Source of the DNA: an uncultured Saprospiraceae bacterium
Lineage (GTDB): Bacteria > Bacteroidota > Bacteroidia > Chitinophagales > Saprospiraceae
Length of the DNA: 64,000 nt
Assembly: GCA_938022165.1 (NCBI GenBank)
Contig: CALIEI010000044.1
Span: 34,387 to 98,386 of the forward strand
Reading direction: 5' to 3'
The notes beneath the pieces are model-generated. The model saw only the letters and a list, made by a program, of their open reading frames with translations, made no database searches and was not told where the DNA came from. This document shows, in pieces, positions 30,800-41,455 of the stretch. Both the position numbers and the translations under genes were made by a program. The first letter of the stretch is position 1; each line of letters begins with the position of its first letter.

Positions 30800-33127
30800 T
30801 TACTTGATGAATAAGATCTTGGTGGTAGCAGCGTCGGGATTGACAATGTTGTCTGCTGTGCTAAATACCAGATAAACCCCAGTAGAAGCCTTGCGACCAT
30901 TATAGTCGCGGCCATCCCAAATCGCTTGACCACCGAGTGCAGTAGTCTCAAAAATCAATGTGCCACTTATATCTGTAATCTTGACATTGGCATTATTTGC
31001 CAATCCTTTTATCGCAATAGGCCCATCATAATCTGGTCTAACTGGATTGGGGTAAGCGTAGATATTTGCATTATGTACTGGACCACCAGCCACTGCATCA
31101 GTACGGATTTGACTTAAGCCTTTTTCTGTCCCGATGAACACGTCTCCTGTCTCCTGATCGAATGCAATGTCAATAACATTATCATCAAGCAATGGGCTAT
31201 TCTCTTCATTGAAAAAAGCAATATTGCCCGTACCGTTTTCGTCTTGAACAAAAACACCACTAGAAGTGCCAAACCACTTTCTATTCGCGCCATCAATGCC
31301 TATGGTATTGACGACTTCTCCTTTGAGTAGATTCTCGGATTCGTCATCTATATCATTCTCCTCCACGATACGTTTGTTGCCTATGCAACTAGCATCTAGT
31401 GCTGAAGATCCACACTCAAAAACGACTACCCCATCCATAGTACCTACCCAAACGTCTCCTTGCAAATCGGTCTCCACACAGAGTACTTGATTGTCTGGAA
31501 GGTTTGAATTATTGGTAGTAATAATGCGTGATCTATCGTCTGAGGGGTCATCTATGGTCCCATTATCATCAAAAACCAAAAGTCCTTGTCCGGTTCCATT
31601 AATGGCTGCCCATTTGTAGCCTATCCTATCGATTGCCAGCTCCGCAAGATTTGTAGCGGGCACATCAAAACTCGTCCACTCTCCTTCATTGCTTAAAACA
31701 GAGATGGCTCTAGGAGCAGAATTGTTAGTCATCCAAAGATTTTCTTGCGCATCAAAAGCCAGACCTGCAACACGCTCTCTCCGCTCATCACCTGTAGCTC
31801 CTTGTAGTGTAGAGTTGGTGTCATTATAAACGGTGAAGCTCCCAGTATCTAACACAACCAATCCTCCATAATAAGTGCCATAGTATACTTTATCATTGCT
31901 AGGATGACCTACAATACGAACAAAGTCATTCTGCGCCGCAAAGCCGTCTTCCTTCAGACTAGGAAAATACCTTCCGTTAAATGTAGACCAGTCGTTTTCT
32001 GCATCTCGGATAAATACACCATGGTCTCTAAATTGATTGCTACCATTCACTTTAAGCCCTCCGCTGGCTACATGCACGCTGCCATCGATCACCGCAATCT
32101 CAAAAATGAATTCAGAAAAGGGGCTATTAAAATCTATTTGTTGACAAGAACCCCCTTGGTCATCCGATATTCGAACATCTTCAAATAGGTCAGCTGTCCA
32201 AATATTCCCATTCTCATCTTCGATAGCGAAAGTAGGTCGATCTATGCAAGCGTTGCTGAGTTCGAGAAGTGTTTCTGTACTAGGGTCCCAAGTATTTATT
32301 TGTCCCTTGCAGTTGGGGTCACAAACACCTGTAAATCCCATTACAATTTTTTGATTTTCGGCAGTTAGGAAATGTGTCACTAATGTATCTACAGCTGGGC
32401 TAATCGTTTCCATTACTGAGCCATCAAAGCGCACAAACGTATCATCAATATCCATGTATAAATAATCATCTTTGGCTTCGAGAAATTCATTGAAATAGTT
32501 AGGCGGAAAATTTTGAGCCGCTCCTATCAATTGCCAATCTCCAAATGCTTGAGGGTTTGAGCTTTCTGAATTTTCGATAAAGAATATCCCATCCTCTGTT
32601 GCGATATAAATATGGCCATCAAAAATGGCTACATCCGAAACTGGCATACCAGTGCTTACCGTGTAGACAAATTCTTCTCGTTCTACATCAAACTTCACCA
32701 AGCCAAAACCTGTAGCAAAGTATATAAACTGGTCTTCAAAGGTCAAATCATTAATGCTGCGATCATTAAAGTTGCCGTCTCTACTAATTTCTGAAAATCC
32801 GATAATCCTATCTGGAGTAATCAGATCAAAAACCGCATTATCATATGTCACTACCAATAAGCCTGTCTCCTGATTGGCTTTCATAACTCGTACGCCCGTT
32901 TCGCTAAGGCCATCTATTTTAGAAACCAAGCGAGAGGTATTTTCTTCTTTATCTATAACCAATAAGGCTAAAGAAGTACTAAAAAATAGAAACTCATCAT
33001 TCTGAGTAGCCTGGGTAAATCTAGTATAAGGAAGGTGTGCTTGCCACTGACCAATGGCCAATTGATCTTGAGCAAAGCTGCTAGAAAGCACAAAAAGAAA
33101 AAATAAAGAGGTAAGTGTTTGTTTCAT
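30800..33127 (-). CDS. porZ: PorZ-like T9SS component (beta-propeller, C-terminal domain)
   Basis: AIGQWQAHLPYTRFTQATQNDEFLFFSTSLALLVID N-terminus typical of PorZ; C-terminal IYAYPNPVRPDYDGPIAIKGL. Confidence 0.8.
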   Translation of the reverse strand: MKQTLTSLFFLFVLSSSFAQDQLAIGQWQAHLPYTRFTQATQNDEFLFFSTSLALLVIDKEENTSRLVSKIDGLSETGVRVMKANQETGLLVVTYDNAVFDLITPDRIIGFSEISRDGNFNDRSINDLTFEDQFIYFATGFGLVKFDVEREEFVYTVSTGMPVSDVAIFDGHIYIATEDGIFFIENSESSNPQAFGDWQLIGAAQNFPPNYFNEFLEAKDDYLYMDIDDTFVRFDGSVMETISPAVDTLVTHFLTAENQKIVMGFTGVCDPNCKGQINTWDPSTETLLELSNACIDRPTFAIEDENGNIWTADLFEDVRISDDQGGSCQQIDFNSPFSEFIFEIAVIDGSVHVASGGLKVNGSNQFRDHGVFIRDAENDWSTFNGRYFPSLKEDGFAAQNDFVRIVGHPSNDKVYYGTYYGGLVVLDTGSFTVYNDTNSTLQGATGDERRERVAGLAFDAQENLWMTNNSAPRAISVLSNEGEWTSFDVPATNLAELAIDRIGYKWAAINGTGQGLLVFDDNGTIDDPSDDRSRIITTNNSNLPDNQVLCVETDLQGDVWVGTMDGVVVFECGSSALDASCIGNKRIVEENDIDDESENLLKGEVVNTIGIDGANRKWFGTSSGVFVQDENGTGNIAFFNEENSPLLDDNVIDIAFDQETGDVFIGTEKGLSQIRTDAVAGGPVHNANIYAYPNPVRPDYDGPIAIKGLANNANVKITDISGTLIFETTALGGQAIWDGRDYNGRKASTGVYLVFSTADNIVNPDAATTKILFIK

Positions 33128-33220
33128 TTCGCAATAAACTTATAGAGCCTAGACGATAAATCAGGGCAAATATTGTAAGGATTTTCGGCAAATGTCAATC
33201 ATTAAACGTTTTTATCTCGC

Positions 33221-33796
33221 CTAAGTCTTATACATCGAGCTTCCATCCAGATATTCATATACTTCAGGGCTCACAAGATATTTTATACTGTGGCCTTCTT
33301 TGATACATTTCCGAATATAGCTAGCAGAAATATTCATCAAAGGCGCTTCAAACAGACGAACCGAAGAATGTTCGGCTAAATCACCTTCTTCGTAATTAGG
33401 TCTGCGATATACATAGATCGAATAATCCGACAATATCTTTTCGTAGTTTTTCCACTTATGGAGGCTACCAATATTATCTGAGCCCATAATAAGTACAAAA
33501 TCTCTGTCAGGGTGTCTTTCAGATAAGTGCGCTAGCGTATCAATAGTATAGGAAGGCTTGGGTAGTTCAAATTCAATTTTGGAAGCCTTCAAGGTAGGAT
33601 TATCTTCAATAGCGATACGCACTAAGTGCAAGCGGTCATAATCATTGGCGAGCGACTTTCTTTCTTTGAGTGGATTTTGTGGCGTAACCACGATCCAGAC
33701 TTCATCCAAATCTGTTTGATTAGCCATGAAGTTAGCGATGATCAAATGCCCCACATGGATGGGGTTAAACGAACCAAAAAATAATCCTGTTTTCAT
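33221..33796 (-). CDS. nadD: Nicotinate-nucleotide adenylyltransferase
   Basis: GLFFGSFNPIHVGHLIIANFM (HxGH), SASYIRKCIKEGHSIKYLVSPEVYEYL. Confidence 0.95.
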   Translation of the reverse strand: MKTGLFFGSFNPIHVGHLIIANFMANQTDLDEVWIVVTPQNPLKERKSLANDYDRLHLVRIAIEDNPTLKASKIEFELPKPSYTIDTLAHLSERHPDRDFVLIMGSDNIGSLHKWKNYEKILSDYSIYVYRRPNYEEGDLAEHSSVRLFEAPLMNISASYIRKCIKEGHSIKYLVSPEVYEYLDGSSMYKT

Positions 33797-33805
33797 TTTA
33801 TAGCA

Positions 33806-34279
33806 TCATTGGTCTAATAAGGCATCCAAAGTTTTCTCAAAATCTTTAGTCATCTTTTCGATATCCTCATCTTTCAACATATCATCTTTTTCTTCTATAG
33901 CGTCTACTAACCACTGGCCATCCTTTTGCACCAAAGTCAACTCTTCCGTAAAGCTATTCTCTGCTTCCACGTAAGTACAGGTGCACTCCGCTTTTGGAGA
34001 CCCCTTTGGCTGTTTGCATTTGATGTTTTTTATCTCGAATGGAAGCTTTTCAGCATTTTCTTGATCCGGAAAGATCATGCCCTTGATCGTATCTATCATA
34101 GTAGCGGTCTCAACCGTGCTGTAGCTCTTAGCTAATTCGTAATTATTGTGGTAGTAATAATTTTCGAGCCAGATTCTGGCAACGCCACTTGGCGTGTTGA
34201 CCTTATTTTCTTTTACACTATCTGCACAAGAACCTAATATCAAAAGGTATGTAATCAGTATGCTAGTGATTTTTCTCAC
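33806..34279 (-). CDS. Lipoprotein with DUF4878-like domain
   Basis: Lipobox LILGSCAD; ~140 aa NTF2-like pattern. Confidence 0.6.
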   Translation of the reverse strand: MRKITSILITYLLILGSCADSVKENKVNTPSGVARIWLENYYYHNNYELAKSYSTVETATMIDTIKGMIFPDQENAEKLPFEIKNIKCKQPKGSPKAECTCTYVEAENSFTEELTLVQKDGQWLVDAIEEKDDMLKDEDIEKMTKDFEKTLDALLDQ

Positions 34280-35397
34280 GCACCTACGCTTATCATTACT
34301 GGCATTACAAGCATTAGGATATCCTCTTCTTCTTCACTTTCTCCTGGTCTAAGAATACCGGCTCTATTAGGTGTAGACATTTCCATACTGATCTCTTCTA
34401 CTACTAATACACTTAGCATTTCTGCCAAAAATTTAGCATTGAAGCTGATCTGCATTGGGTCTCCTTGATAGGTACAAGTTAATTGTTCGGTAGCTTCATT
34501 AGAAAAATCTTTATCCTGAGCATTGATAGTCAAAGAGCCATCTGCGATAGTAAAGGTGACCTGATTGGTAGTTTGGTTTGCATAAAAAGCAATACGCTTC
34601 AGACTACTATGTAAATCATTACGGTTAACAGTCATTCGATTTGGGTTATCCTGAGGGATAACGGTATTATAATCTGGGTACTTGCTATCTATAAGTCTAC
34701 AGATCATCTGTACACCATCAGTAATGAAAAAAGCATTTGATTTGTTAAATGCTATCTTGATATCATTGCCTGACTTAAGGCTATTTTTCAATTGAGATAG
34801 CACTTTCTTAGGAACAATGAATTGAGATACTATTTCACTCTTAATATCATTGTAGGTGTATTTTACAAGTTTATGCGCATCAGTAGCGACCATAACGATC
34901 TTATCGAAGTCCAACTGGAATAATACCCCCGACATCGCAGGTCGTAGCTCATCATTACTTGTAGCAAATAATGTTTTACCTATACCATTGATAAGCGACT
35001 TAGTGGGAATGCTAATTTCATCTACCTCAAAAGCATCTGGTGTTTTCGGGAAATCACTTGCATCTTCTCCAGCCATTTTATATTTACCAGTGGAAGATGT
35101 AATCTCAATACCGAAAGTATCCATGTCAGCCCTAAATGTAATGGGCTGCTGGGGAAGTGATTTTAGTGTCTCCGAAAGAATCTTTGCGGGTACTGCAATC
35201 TCTCCATTTTCAGATCCATTTACCTCCACTTCAGTAATAATGGTGGTCTCTAGATCAGAGGCTTTGATGATCAAAGTGTTGCCTTCTAGCGTGAAATGGT
35301 AATCCTCTAAAATGGGCATTACTACATTGGTGCCAATGGCTCCACCAGCCAATTGCAATTTTTTGAGTAACTCTGTGGAAGAAACGCTAAAAGTCAT
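34276..35397 (-). CDS. dnaN: DNA polymerase III beta subunit (sliding clamp)
   Basis: MTFSVSSTELLKKLQLAGGAIG; C-terminal LMLVMPVMI; classic three-domain length 373 aa. Confidence 0.95.
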   Translation of the reverse strand: MTFSVSSTELLKKLQLAGGAIGTNVVMPILEDYHFTLEGNTLIIKASDLETTIITEVEVNGSENGEIAVPAKILSETLKSLPQQPITFRADMDTFGIEITSSTGKYKMAGEDASDFPKTPDAFEVDEISIPTKSLINGIGKTLFATSNDELRPAMSGVLFQLDFDKIVMVATDAHKLVKYTYNDIKSEIVSQFIVPKKVLSQLKNSLKSGNDIKIAFNKSNAFFITDGVQMICRLIDSKYPDYNTVIPQDNPNRMTVNRNDLHSSLKRIAFYANQTTNQVTFTIADGSLTINAQDKDFSNEATEQLTCTYQGDPMQISFNAKFLAEMLSVLVVEEISMEMSTPNRAGILRPGESEEEEDILMLVMPVMISVGA

Positions 35398-35513
35398 AGG
35401 TATTAAATTGAATTATTCGTTACAAAAATAGCATTTTTGCATGCCTTTGCCATTTAATTACCCCCCAAATCACAAATAGTTACTAATTAAAGGCAACATA
35501 TTGTTAAAAAGAA

Positions 35514-36794
35514 ATGCCAGACAGAACTCACCCACCCCAAATATCAAAAATAACCAAGGTTGACTTTCCACATCCAGCGCTTCATACGCTATCCAACGGA
35601 ACCCCTCTTTGGGTCTTAAACGCTGGTGTTCAAGATATTATAAAGCTCGATATATTTTTTGAAGCCGGGAGACCCTATGAGCAAAAGAAATTAGTAGCTA
35701 GGGCAACCTCTAAACTGCTTCTGGAAGGGTCCAAGGATCATTCGGCCAGAGAAATTGCAGAAATTTTAGATTTTCATGGAGCTACCCTGACTAGTCCGGT
35801 TGATTTGGACACCTCAAGCCTAATTCTCTACTGTTTAGGCAAGCATTTTTCTAAAATGCTTGATCTAGTAAGTCAGATACTAACTGAACCCAGTTTCAAA
35901 AAGGAAGAGCTGGATCTTTTTAAAGAGAATACCATTCAAAAACTAAAATACAATAATTCAAAATGTGATGTAAGAGCCTATCGCCAAATCACAGAATCTA
36001 TATTCGGCCCAGATCATCCATATGGCTACAATAGTTCAGAGGAAATGATACGTGATGTGACTAGAAGTGATCTAGTAGCTCACTTTGACCGCATGTATAT
36101 TGCTGATAATTGTAAGCTCATGGTTAGCGGCAATGTGACGCCGGAAGTAATAGAACTGATAGACAAAAAACTCGGTAATACACTGCGCAATGGCGAAAAA
36201 GCCCGTCCAAAGCTCGTTGGCGTAGATAATAATCCAATTCGGATTACCGACCATGTAGACGGAGCCGTACAAACCTCGATCAGGATTGGGAAGAAGATGT
36301 TCAATAGAGGCCATGAAGACTATGAGGGCATGTATGTTTTAAATACCATACTGGGTGGCTATTTTGGCAGCCGATTGATGATGAACATCAGAGAGAACAA
36401 AGGATATACCTACAATATATTCTCTTCATTAGATACTATGCTATTTGATGGGTACTTTTATACAGGAACGGAGGTTGATAATGAGTACTTAGATAAAACT
36501 TTGGTAGAAATCTATGGGGAGATGGAACGTTTAAAAACTAAGCTTGTTGATAAGGTAGAGCTTGAGATGGTAAAGAACTATTTAATGGGCAATTTACTCA
36601 CCATGGTAGACGGGCCGATGAATTCTTCAGAAGTTGTCAAATCGTTTTTGATAAACGAGATCCCATTTAGCAGTTTCAACCAATTGATTTACAAGATACA
36701 AACCATTGAAGCCGAAGAAATACGTATTTTAGCAAATAAATACTTAAATAGGGAAAGTATGTGGGAAGTTATTTCCGGGGGAAGTATGAATTAA
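35514..36794 (+). CDS. M16 family (insulinase-like) peptidase
   Basis: M16 fold signatures (ILGGYFGSRLMMNIRENKGYTYNIFSSL); the N-terminal zinc-binding HxxEH is not evident. Confidence 0.85.
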   Translation: MPDRTHPPQISKITKVDFPHPALHTLSNGTPLWVLNAGVQDIIKLDIFFEAGRPYEQKKLVARATSKLLLEGSKDHSAREIAEILDFHGATLTSPVDLDTSSLILYCLGKHFSKMLDLVSQILTEPSFKKEELDLFKENTIQKLKYNNSKCDVRAYRQITESIFGPDHPYGYNSSEEMIRDVTRSDLVAHFDRMYIADNCKLMVSGNVTPEVIELIDKKLGNTLRNGEKARPKLVGVDNNPIRITDHVDGAVQTSIRIGKKMFNRGHEDYEGMYVLNTILGGYFGSRLMMNIRENKGYTYNIFSSLDTMLFDGYFYTGTEVDNEYLDKTLVEIYGEMERLKTKLVDKVELEMVKNYLMGNLLTMVDGPMNSSEVVKSFLINEIPFSSFNQLIYKIQTIEAEEIRILANKYLNRESMWEVISGGSMN

Positions 36795-36907
36795 GACTAT
36801 ATATATTGGTAAAATCTTAATATTACTTTACATTTGGCAACCGATTGATCTTCTCATTATTATCATTAGGACTCTTTTCAGAATTTACCATTACTTTTAA
36901 AAGATAA

Positions 36908-37939
36908 ATGAAGTTATTTAATTTTTTCACTCAAGAAGTGGCTATTGATTTAGGCACAGCAAATACGCTAATCATTGAAGATGGCAACATCGTCATTGAT
37001 GAACCGTCTATTGTAGCAATCAATAGAAGAACGGGTGAAACTATTGCCGTAGGGAACAAAGCCATGCAGATGCATGAGAAAACCCACGAGAATATAAAAA
37101 CGGTGCGTCCCTTAAAGGATGGGGTGATAGCAGATTTTACTGCCGCGGAAAGCATGATTGAAGGTATGATCAAAATGATCGGCAGTAAAAAGAAATTTTT
37201 TACCCACATGAAGATGGTGATTTGTATACCATCTGGCATCACTGAAGTAGAGAAGAGGGCTGTATTCGAATCAGCCGATCATGTTGATTCTAAAGAAACT
37301 TATCTAATATACGAGCCAATGGCTGCGGCACTTGGTATTGGACTTGATGTAGAAGAACCTATTGGAAATATGGTGATTGACATCGGAGGTGGGACAACTG
37401 AGATTGCCGTTATTGCCCTGTCAGGTATCGTCTGTGACCAATCTATACGTACCGCTGGAGATGAATTTACAGAGGACATCATGGATTACATGAAACGTCA
37501 ACACAATATCTTGATTGGTGAGCGTACTGCTGAGCAAATCAAAATTAATGTAGGATCAGCTCTAATTGACCTTGAAACGCCACCAGAAGACTACGCTGTT
37601 AATGGTCGTGATCTGATGACCGGTATCCCTATGCAAATAGTCATTCACTATAAAGAAATCGCTGAAGCTTTGGATAAATCTATTTCGAAAATAGAAGAAG
37701 CCATTTTGAAAGCGCTTGAAATGACGCCGCCAGAATTGGCCTCTGATATTTATAAAACGGGTTTATATTTAACAGGTGGAGGCGCCTTACTTAGAGGACT
37801 TGATAAACGTATAGCATACAAGACCAAGCTAAAAGTACACGTAGCAGATGATCCACTAAAGGCAGTCGTTCGAGGTACAGGAATTGCTCTTAAAAACACG
37901 GATAGATTTTCTTTCCTTATTGACAGAAATAGCGTTTAG
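36908..37939 (+). CDS. mreB: Rod shape-determining protein MreB
   Basis: AIDLGTANTLIIEDGNIVIDEPSIVAI; NMVIDIGGGTTEIAVIALSGIV. Confidence 0.97.
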   Translation: MKLFNFFTQEVAIDLGTANTLIIEDGNIVIDEPSIVAINRRTGETIAVGNKAMQMHEKTHENIKTVRPLKDGVIADFTAAESMIEGMIKMIGSKKKFFTHMKMVICIPSGITEVEKRAVFESADHVDSKETYLIYEPMAAALGIGLDVEEPIGNMVIDIGGGTTEIAVIALSGIVCDQSIRTAGDEFTEDIMDYMKRQHNILIGERTAEQIKINVGSALIDLETPPEDYAVNGRDLMTGIPMQIVIHYKEIAEALDKSISKIEEAILKALEMTPPELASDIYKTGLYLTGGGALLRGLDKRIAYKTKLKVHVADDPLKAVVRGTGIALKNTDRFSFLIDRNSV

Positions 37940-38074
37940 TCAGTTCGCTCAAATACCGTTTATCTTCTATTCTCTTTTTAAAGCTGAAAATTTCTTTTAT
38001 CCTCGCTGATAAATTCCTAGCTTTTATTTATTAATTTTGAAGACAATAACCCTTGGTATAACACCTCAATCGGT

Positions 38075-38905
38075 ATGCGAAATCTGATATTGCTTTTTGT
38101 CAAGTATGGCAATATTTTTCTTTTTATTTTTTTAGAGTTAGTCTGCCTTACCATGGTGGCAAGGTATAATACAGCTCAGCATGAAATATTTGTGAATTCG
38201 GCAAATATATTTTCTGGAGTATTATACAATAACGTAAACGGACTCAAGCAATATTTTAAGCTTAGCGCAGTGTCAGATAGCTTAGCAAACGAAAACGCAA
38301 GACTAAGAAAGATTCTCTACAACAGTGAGGTAGACAAAATTTCTCGGCGAGACTCTTTATTGTCACTAGATAGCGCTTTACAATATTCTTACATAACCGC
38401 CAAGGTGATAAACAACTCCATCAATCTTAACAATAACAAAATCACTATCAACAAAGGCAGAAAAGATGGCATCAAAAAACGCATGGGTGTGATCAATGCA
38501 GATGGAGCAGTAGGTATAATAAAGGAAGTAAATAATAATTTTGCAGTGGTACTCTCGATTTTGCATCGCAGTGTTAAGATAAGCGCAGCGGTCAAAAGTA
38601 AAGGCTACTTCGGCTCTCTACAATGGACAAGCGACAATCCTTCTATCCTAGATTTACAAGACGTATCAAGGCATGCAGACATTAGCGTCGGTGACACCAT
38701 CGTCACAAGTGGGTACTCTACAAAGTTTCCACCAAATCATATGCTAGGTGTGATTGATACTTTTTGGCTGGAGCAAGGGAACGACTCTTATGCCATCCAA
38801 GTCAAACTCAACAATGATATTAGCAATCTCCAATATGTTTATGTAATAGACAATTTACTTTCTGACGAACAAAATGCTATAGAAGAAGCTACCATAAATG
38901 AATAA
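38075..38905 (+). CDS. mreC: Rod shape-determining protein MreC
   Basis: N-terminal TM, coiled coil, GVINADGAVGIIKEVNNNFAVVLSILHRSVKISA; synteny. Confidence 0.93.
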   Translation: MRNLILLFVKYGNIFLFIFLELVCLTMVARYNTAQHEIFVNSANIFSGVLYNNVNGLKQYFKLSAVSDSLANENARLRKILYNSEVDKISRRDSLLSLDSALQYSYITAKVINNSINLNNNKITINKGRKDGIKKRMGVINADGAVGIIKEVNNNFAVVLSILHRSVKISAAVKSKGYFGSLQWTSDNPSILDLQDVSRHADISVGDTIVTSGYSTKFPPNHMLGVIDTFWLEQGNDSYAIQVKLNNDISNLQYVYVIDNLLSDEQNAIEEATINE

Positions 38906-39416
38906 TATAACTTCCAAAATCATATTCCGCTTCATCTTGCTGGTATTACTACAGGTAGCCGTATTTAAGCAGTTTACCCCTGACTCAGGATATGGTCTTT
39001 ATTTTCATACCCTTATCTATCCTATCTTTATTATTATTCTTCCTTTTAGGATAAGTAAAATTAATGTAATCCTTTTGGCATTTGCTTTCGGATTGGTACT
39101 AGATATGTTTTATAGCTCGCCTGGTGTCCATGCTAGTGCATGTGTATTCACCGCATTCATCCGGCCTACGGTGTTGTCATTGGTAAAACCACAAGGTGAG
39201 TACGACATCTTGCATAGCCCTACCATATTCAATTATGGTTTCGTATGGTTTGCTACCTATTGTGCTATTATGTTGTTTGCCCATTTGTTTTTTTATTTTT
39301 CAGTGGAAGCATTTACATTCGTTTATATAGGTCAAATATTGTTAAAGACAATCGCTAGCTTTATTGTCTCCTATTTTTTGATTATCTTATTTCAATTCAT
39401 AATCAATCCAAAATAA
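38898..39416 (+). CDS. mreD: Rod shape-determining protein MreD
   Basis: Hydrophobic 172 aa between mreC and mrdA. Confidence 0.85.
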   Translation: MNNITSKIIFRFILLVLLQVAVFKQFTPDSGYGLYFHTLIYPIFIIILPFRISKINVILLAFAFGLVLDMFYSSPGVHASACVFTAFIRPTVLSLVKPQGEYDILHSPTIFNYGFVWFATYCAIMLFAHLFFYFSVEAFTFVYIGQILLKTIASFIVSYFLIILFQFIINPK

Positions 39417-41252
39417 TTGTCTTCTACTTTTTCAAATCGGCAGCACATCATTCGAGCAATTTTTATTTTTGGCGCTTTCATTTTGATCGCAAAAACTGCT
39501 CAGATACAACTCGTAGATAGCAGCTATAGAGACAAAGCCCAAACTGCGACTATCAACAAGTACGTCCTCTACCCTTCGAGAGGTCTTGTATATGATCGCA
39601 ATGACATCCTACTTACTTACAATCAGCCTATCTATGAGCTAATGGCTACCTATAGACAGGTCAACCCAAAAATGGACACTACCGCCTTTTGTCAAATTTT
39701 AGATATAGATAAAGAAGAATTCAAAGAAAGACTAAACAAACCCTGGGGACGGAGGTACTCCAAATCTATCCCCTTCTCATTTATGCGAAGACTCTCTGCT
39801 AAGGCTTATGGTAGACTACAAGAAAGTCTGCATGAATTTCCAGGATTCTATGTTCAGAAAAGAAACATTCGTGGATACCGAGACTCCATTGCCTCACACG
39901 TGCTTGGATACATTAGTGAAGTCAATGCAGCTCAGATAGAAAAGAACGATAATTATAGCCCCGGTGACTATATCGGCTCTACAGGGCTAGAGTCTTTTTA
40001 CGAATCTGAACTACGAGGCAAGAAAGGAATCAAGTATCAACTTAAAGATAACCTTGGACGTATCGTAGGAGACTATAAGGATGGTAGCCTCAATCAAAAT
40101 GCAGTATCGGGAAAAGATCTAAAAATCAGCATCGACGCTGAACTCCAAAAATATGGAGAGGAGTTAATGAAAAATAAATTGGGCAGCATCGTAGCCATCG
40201 AGCCATCAAGTGGAGAGATACTTACTATGCTCAGTGCCCCTACTTATGATCCAAATCAGCTAAGCATCAGCAGAGAGCGAGGTGACCTATTTAAAGAGCT
40301 AAACGAAGATCCGCTTAATCCATTCTTCAATCGAGCTGTTTCTGCAAAGTATCCACCCGGTTCACTATTTAAGCCCATCGTAGGATTAGTTGCTATGCAA
40401 GAAAAAGTATGGAACTACAATCGATTTGTCCCATGCTCGGGAGCTTACTGGAATGTGAATCGTTTTCTTGGGTGCCACGACCATCCCGCGCCATCCAATA
40501 TGGGTAAGGCGATACAATACTCTTGCAATTCATATTTTTGCGAAGTTTTCAAAAGCCTCGTTGACAAGGAAGGATATCACAACCCGAACAAGGGACTAGA
40601 TCTTTTCAATTCTTACTTATATGAATTCGGATTGGGTCGGACATTGGATCTTGATTTTCAACCAGAGAAAAGTGGAAATATTCCTACCACCAAATATTTT
40701 GACAAGCTCTACAAGGGTAGAACTTGGCGCTCCCCTACTATAGTATCATTGGGTATAGGTCAGGGAGAGTTGCAGCTAACCACTTTGCAGATGGCAAATT
40801 TGGCGGCCATCATTTCTAATCATGGCTACTATTACACACCACATTTGGTCAAGGATTTTATCAATAGTGATAACATTGACGAAAAGTACACCACACCAAA
40901 TAAGGTATCTATAGACTCTATTTATTTCGCAAAAGTTATTGATGGTATGGCAAAAGTGACCGTTGGAGGAACAGCTACATGGTCGCATATCTCAGATATT
41001 GAAATTTGTGGTAAGACAGGTACTGCACAGAATCCTCACGGCAAGGATCACTCCATCTTTTTTGCTTTTGCGCCTAGAGAGAATCCAAAGATCGCTATTG
41101 CAGTATATGTAGAGAATGCGGGAGACGGTGGTGCCTTCGCTGCACCTATAGCCAGTCTGATGATTGAGAAGTATCTCAAAAAAGAGATTCGTGCCAGCCG
41201 TGCCTATATGGAAAACTATATCCTCAAAGCAAATTTACTTCCTAAGTCTTAA
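39417..41252 (+). CDS. mrdA: Penicillin-binding protein 2 (elongasome transpeptidase)
   Basis: SAKYPPGSLFKP (SxxK), SCNSYFC (SxN), CGKTGTAQNPHGKDHS (KTG); TTG start. Confidence 0.95.
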   Translation: MSSTFSNRQHIIRAIFIFGAFILIAKTAQIQLVDSSYRDKAQTATINKYVLYPSRGLVYDRNDILLTYNQPIYELMATYRQVNPKMDTTAFCQILDIDKEEFKERLNKPWGRRYSKSIPFSFMRRLSAKAYGRLQESLHEFPGFYVQKRNIRGYRDSIASHVLGYISEVNAAQIEKNDNYSPGDYIGSTGLESFYESELRGKKGIKYQLKDNLGRIVGDYKDGSLNQNAVSGKDLKISIDAELQKYGEELMKNKLGSIVAIEPSSGEILTMLSAPTYDPNQLSISRERGDLFKELNEDPLNPFFNRAVSAKYPPGSLFKPIVGLVAMQEKVWNYNRFVPCSGAYWNVNRFLGCHDHPAPSNMGKAIQYSCNSYFCEVFKSLVDKEGYHNPNKGLDLFNSYLYEFGLGRTLDLDFQPEKSGNIPTTKYFDKLYKGRTWRSPTIVSLGIGQGELQLTTLQMANLAAIISNHGYYYTPHLVKDFINSDNIDEKYTTPNKVSIDSIYFAKVIDGMAKVTVGGTATWSHISDIEICGKTGTAQNPHGKDHSIFFAFAPRENPKIAIAVYVENAGDGGAFAAPIASLMIEKYLKKEIRASRAYMENYILKANLLPKS

Positions 41253-41455
41253 TTTTTTTTGGGCGAGTCTTACGGGCCCAGCTTCCGCCATACGCATTCC
41301 TTCAGACCGAGTCATCCGCTTGTATAGGCCACTTGCTATTACCATTCATGATATGCCTGACTAGTATTCGCTCATTCACTCATCCTTCCTCAGGCATTCA
41401 TTCATAGGTATTAGCCAGCACCCTATATCGCTGCTACCTCTCTCGCAATGCGTTC
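41253..41455 (+). other. Dispersed structured intergenic element (copy E8, divergent)
   Basis: Starts TTTTTTTTGGGCGAG at the mrdA stop; GAGTCATCCGCTTGTA box, ATGCCTGA/TCAGGCAT hairpin, CCCTATATCGCTGCTACCTCT box. Confidence 0.6.

Noticed and set aside
30552-30951. ORFs 30552-30734, 30586-30951 and 30620-30814
   Set aside because: Fall in GC-rich element E5 or antisense to porZ; no recognisable domains.
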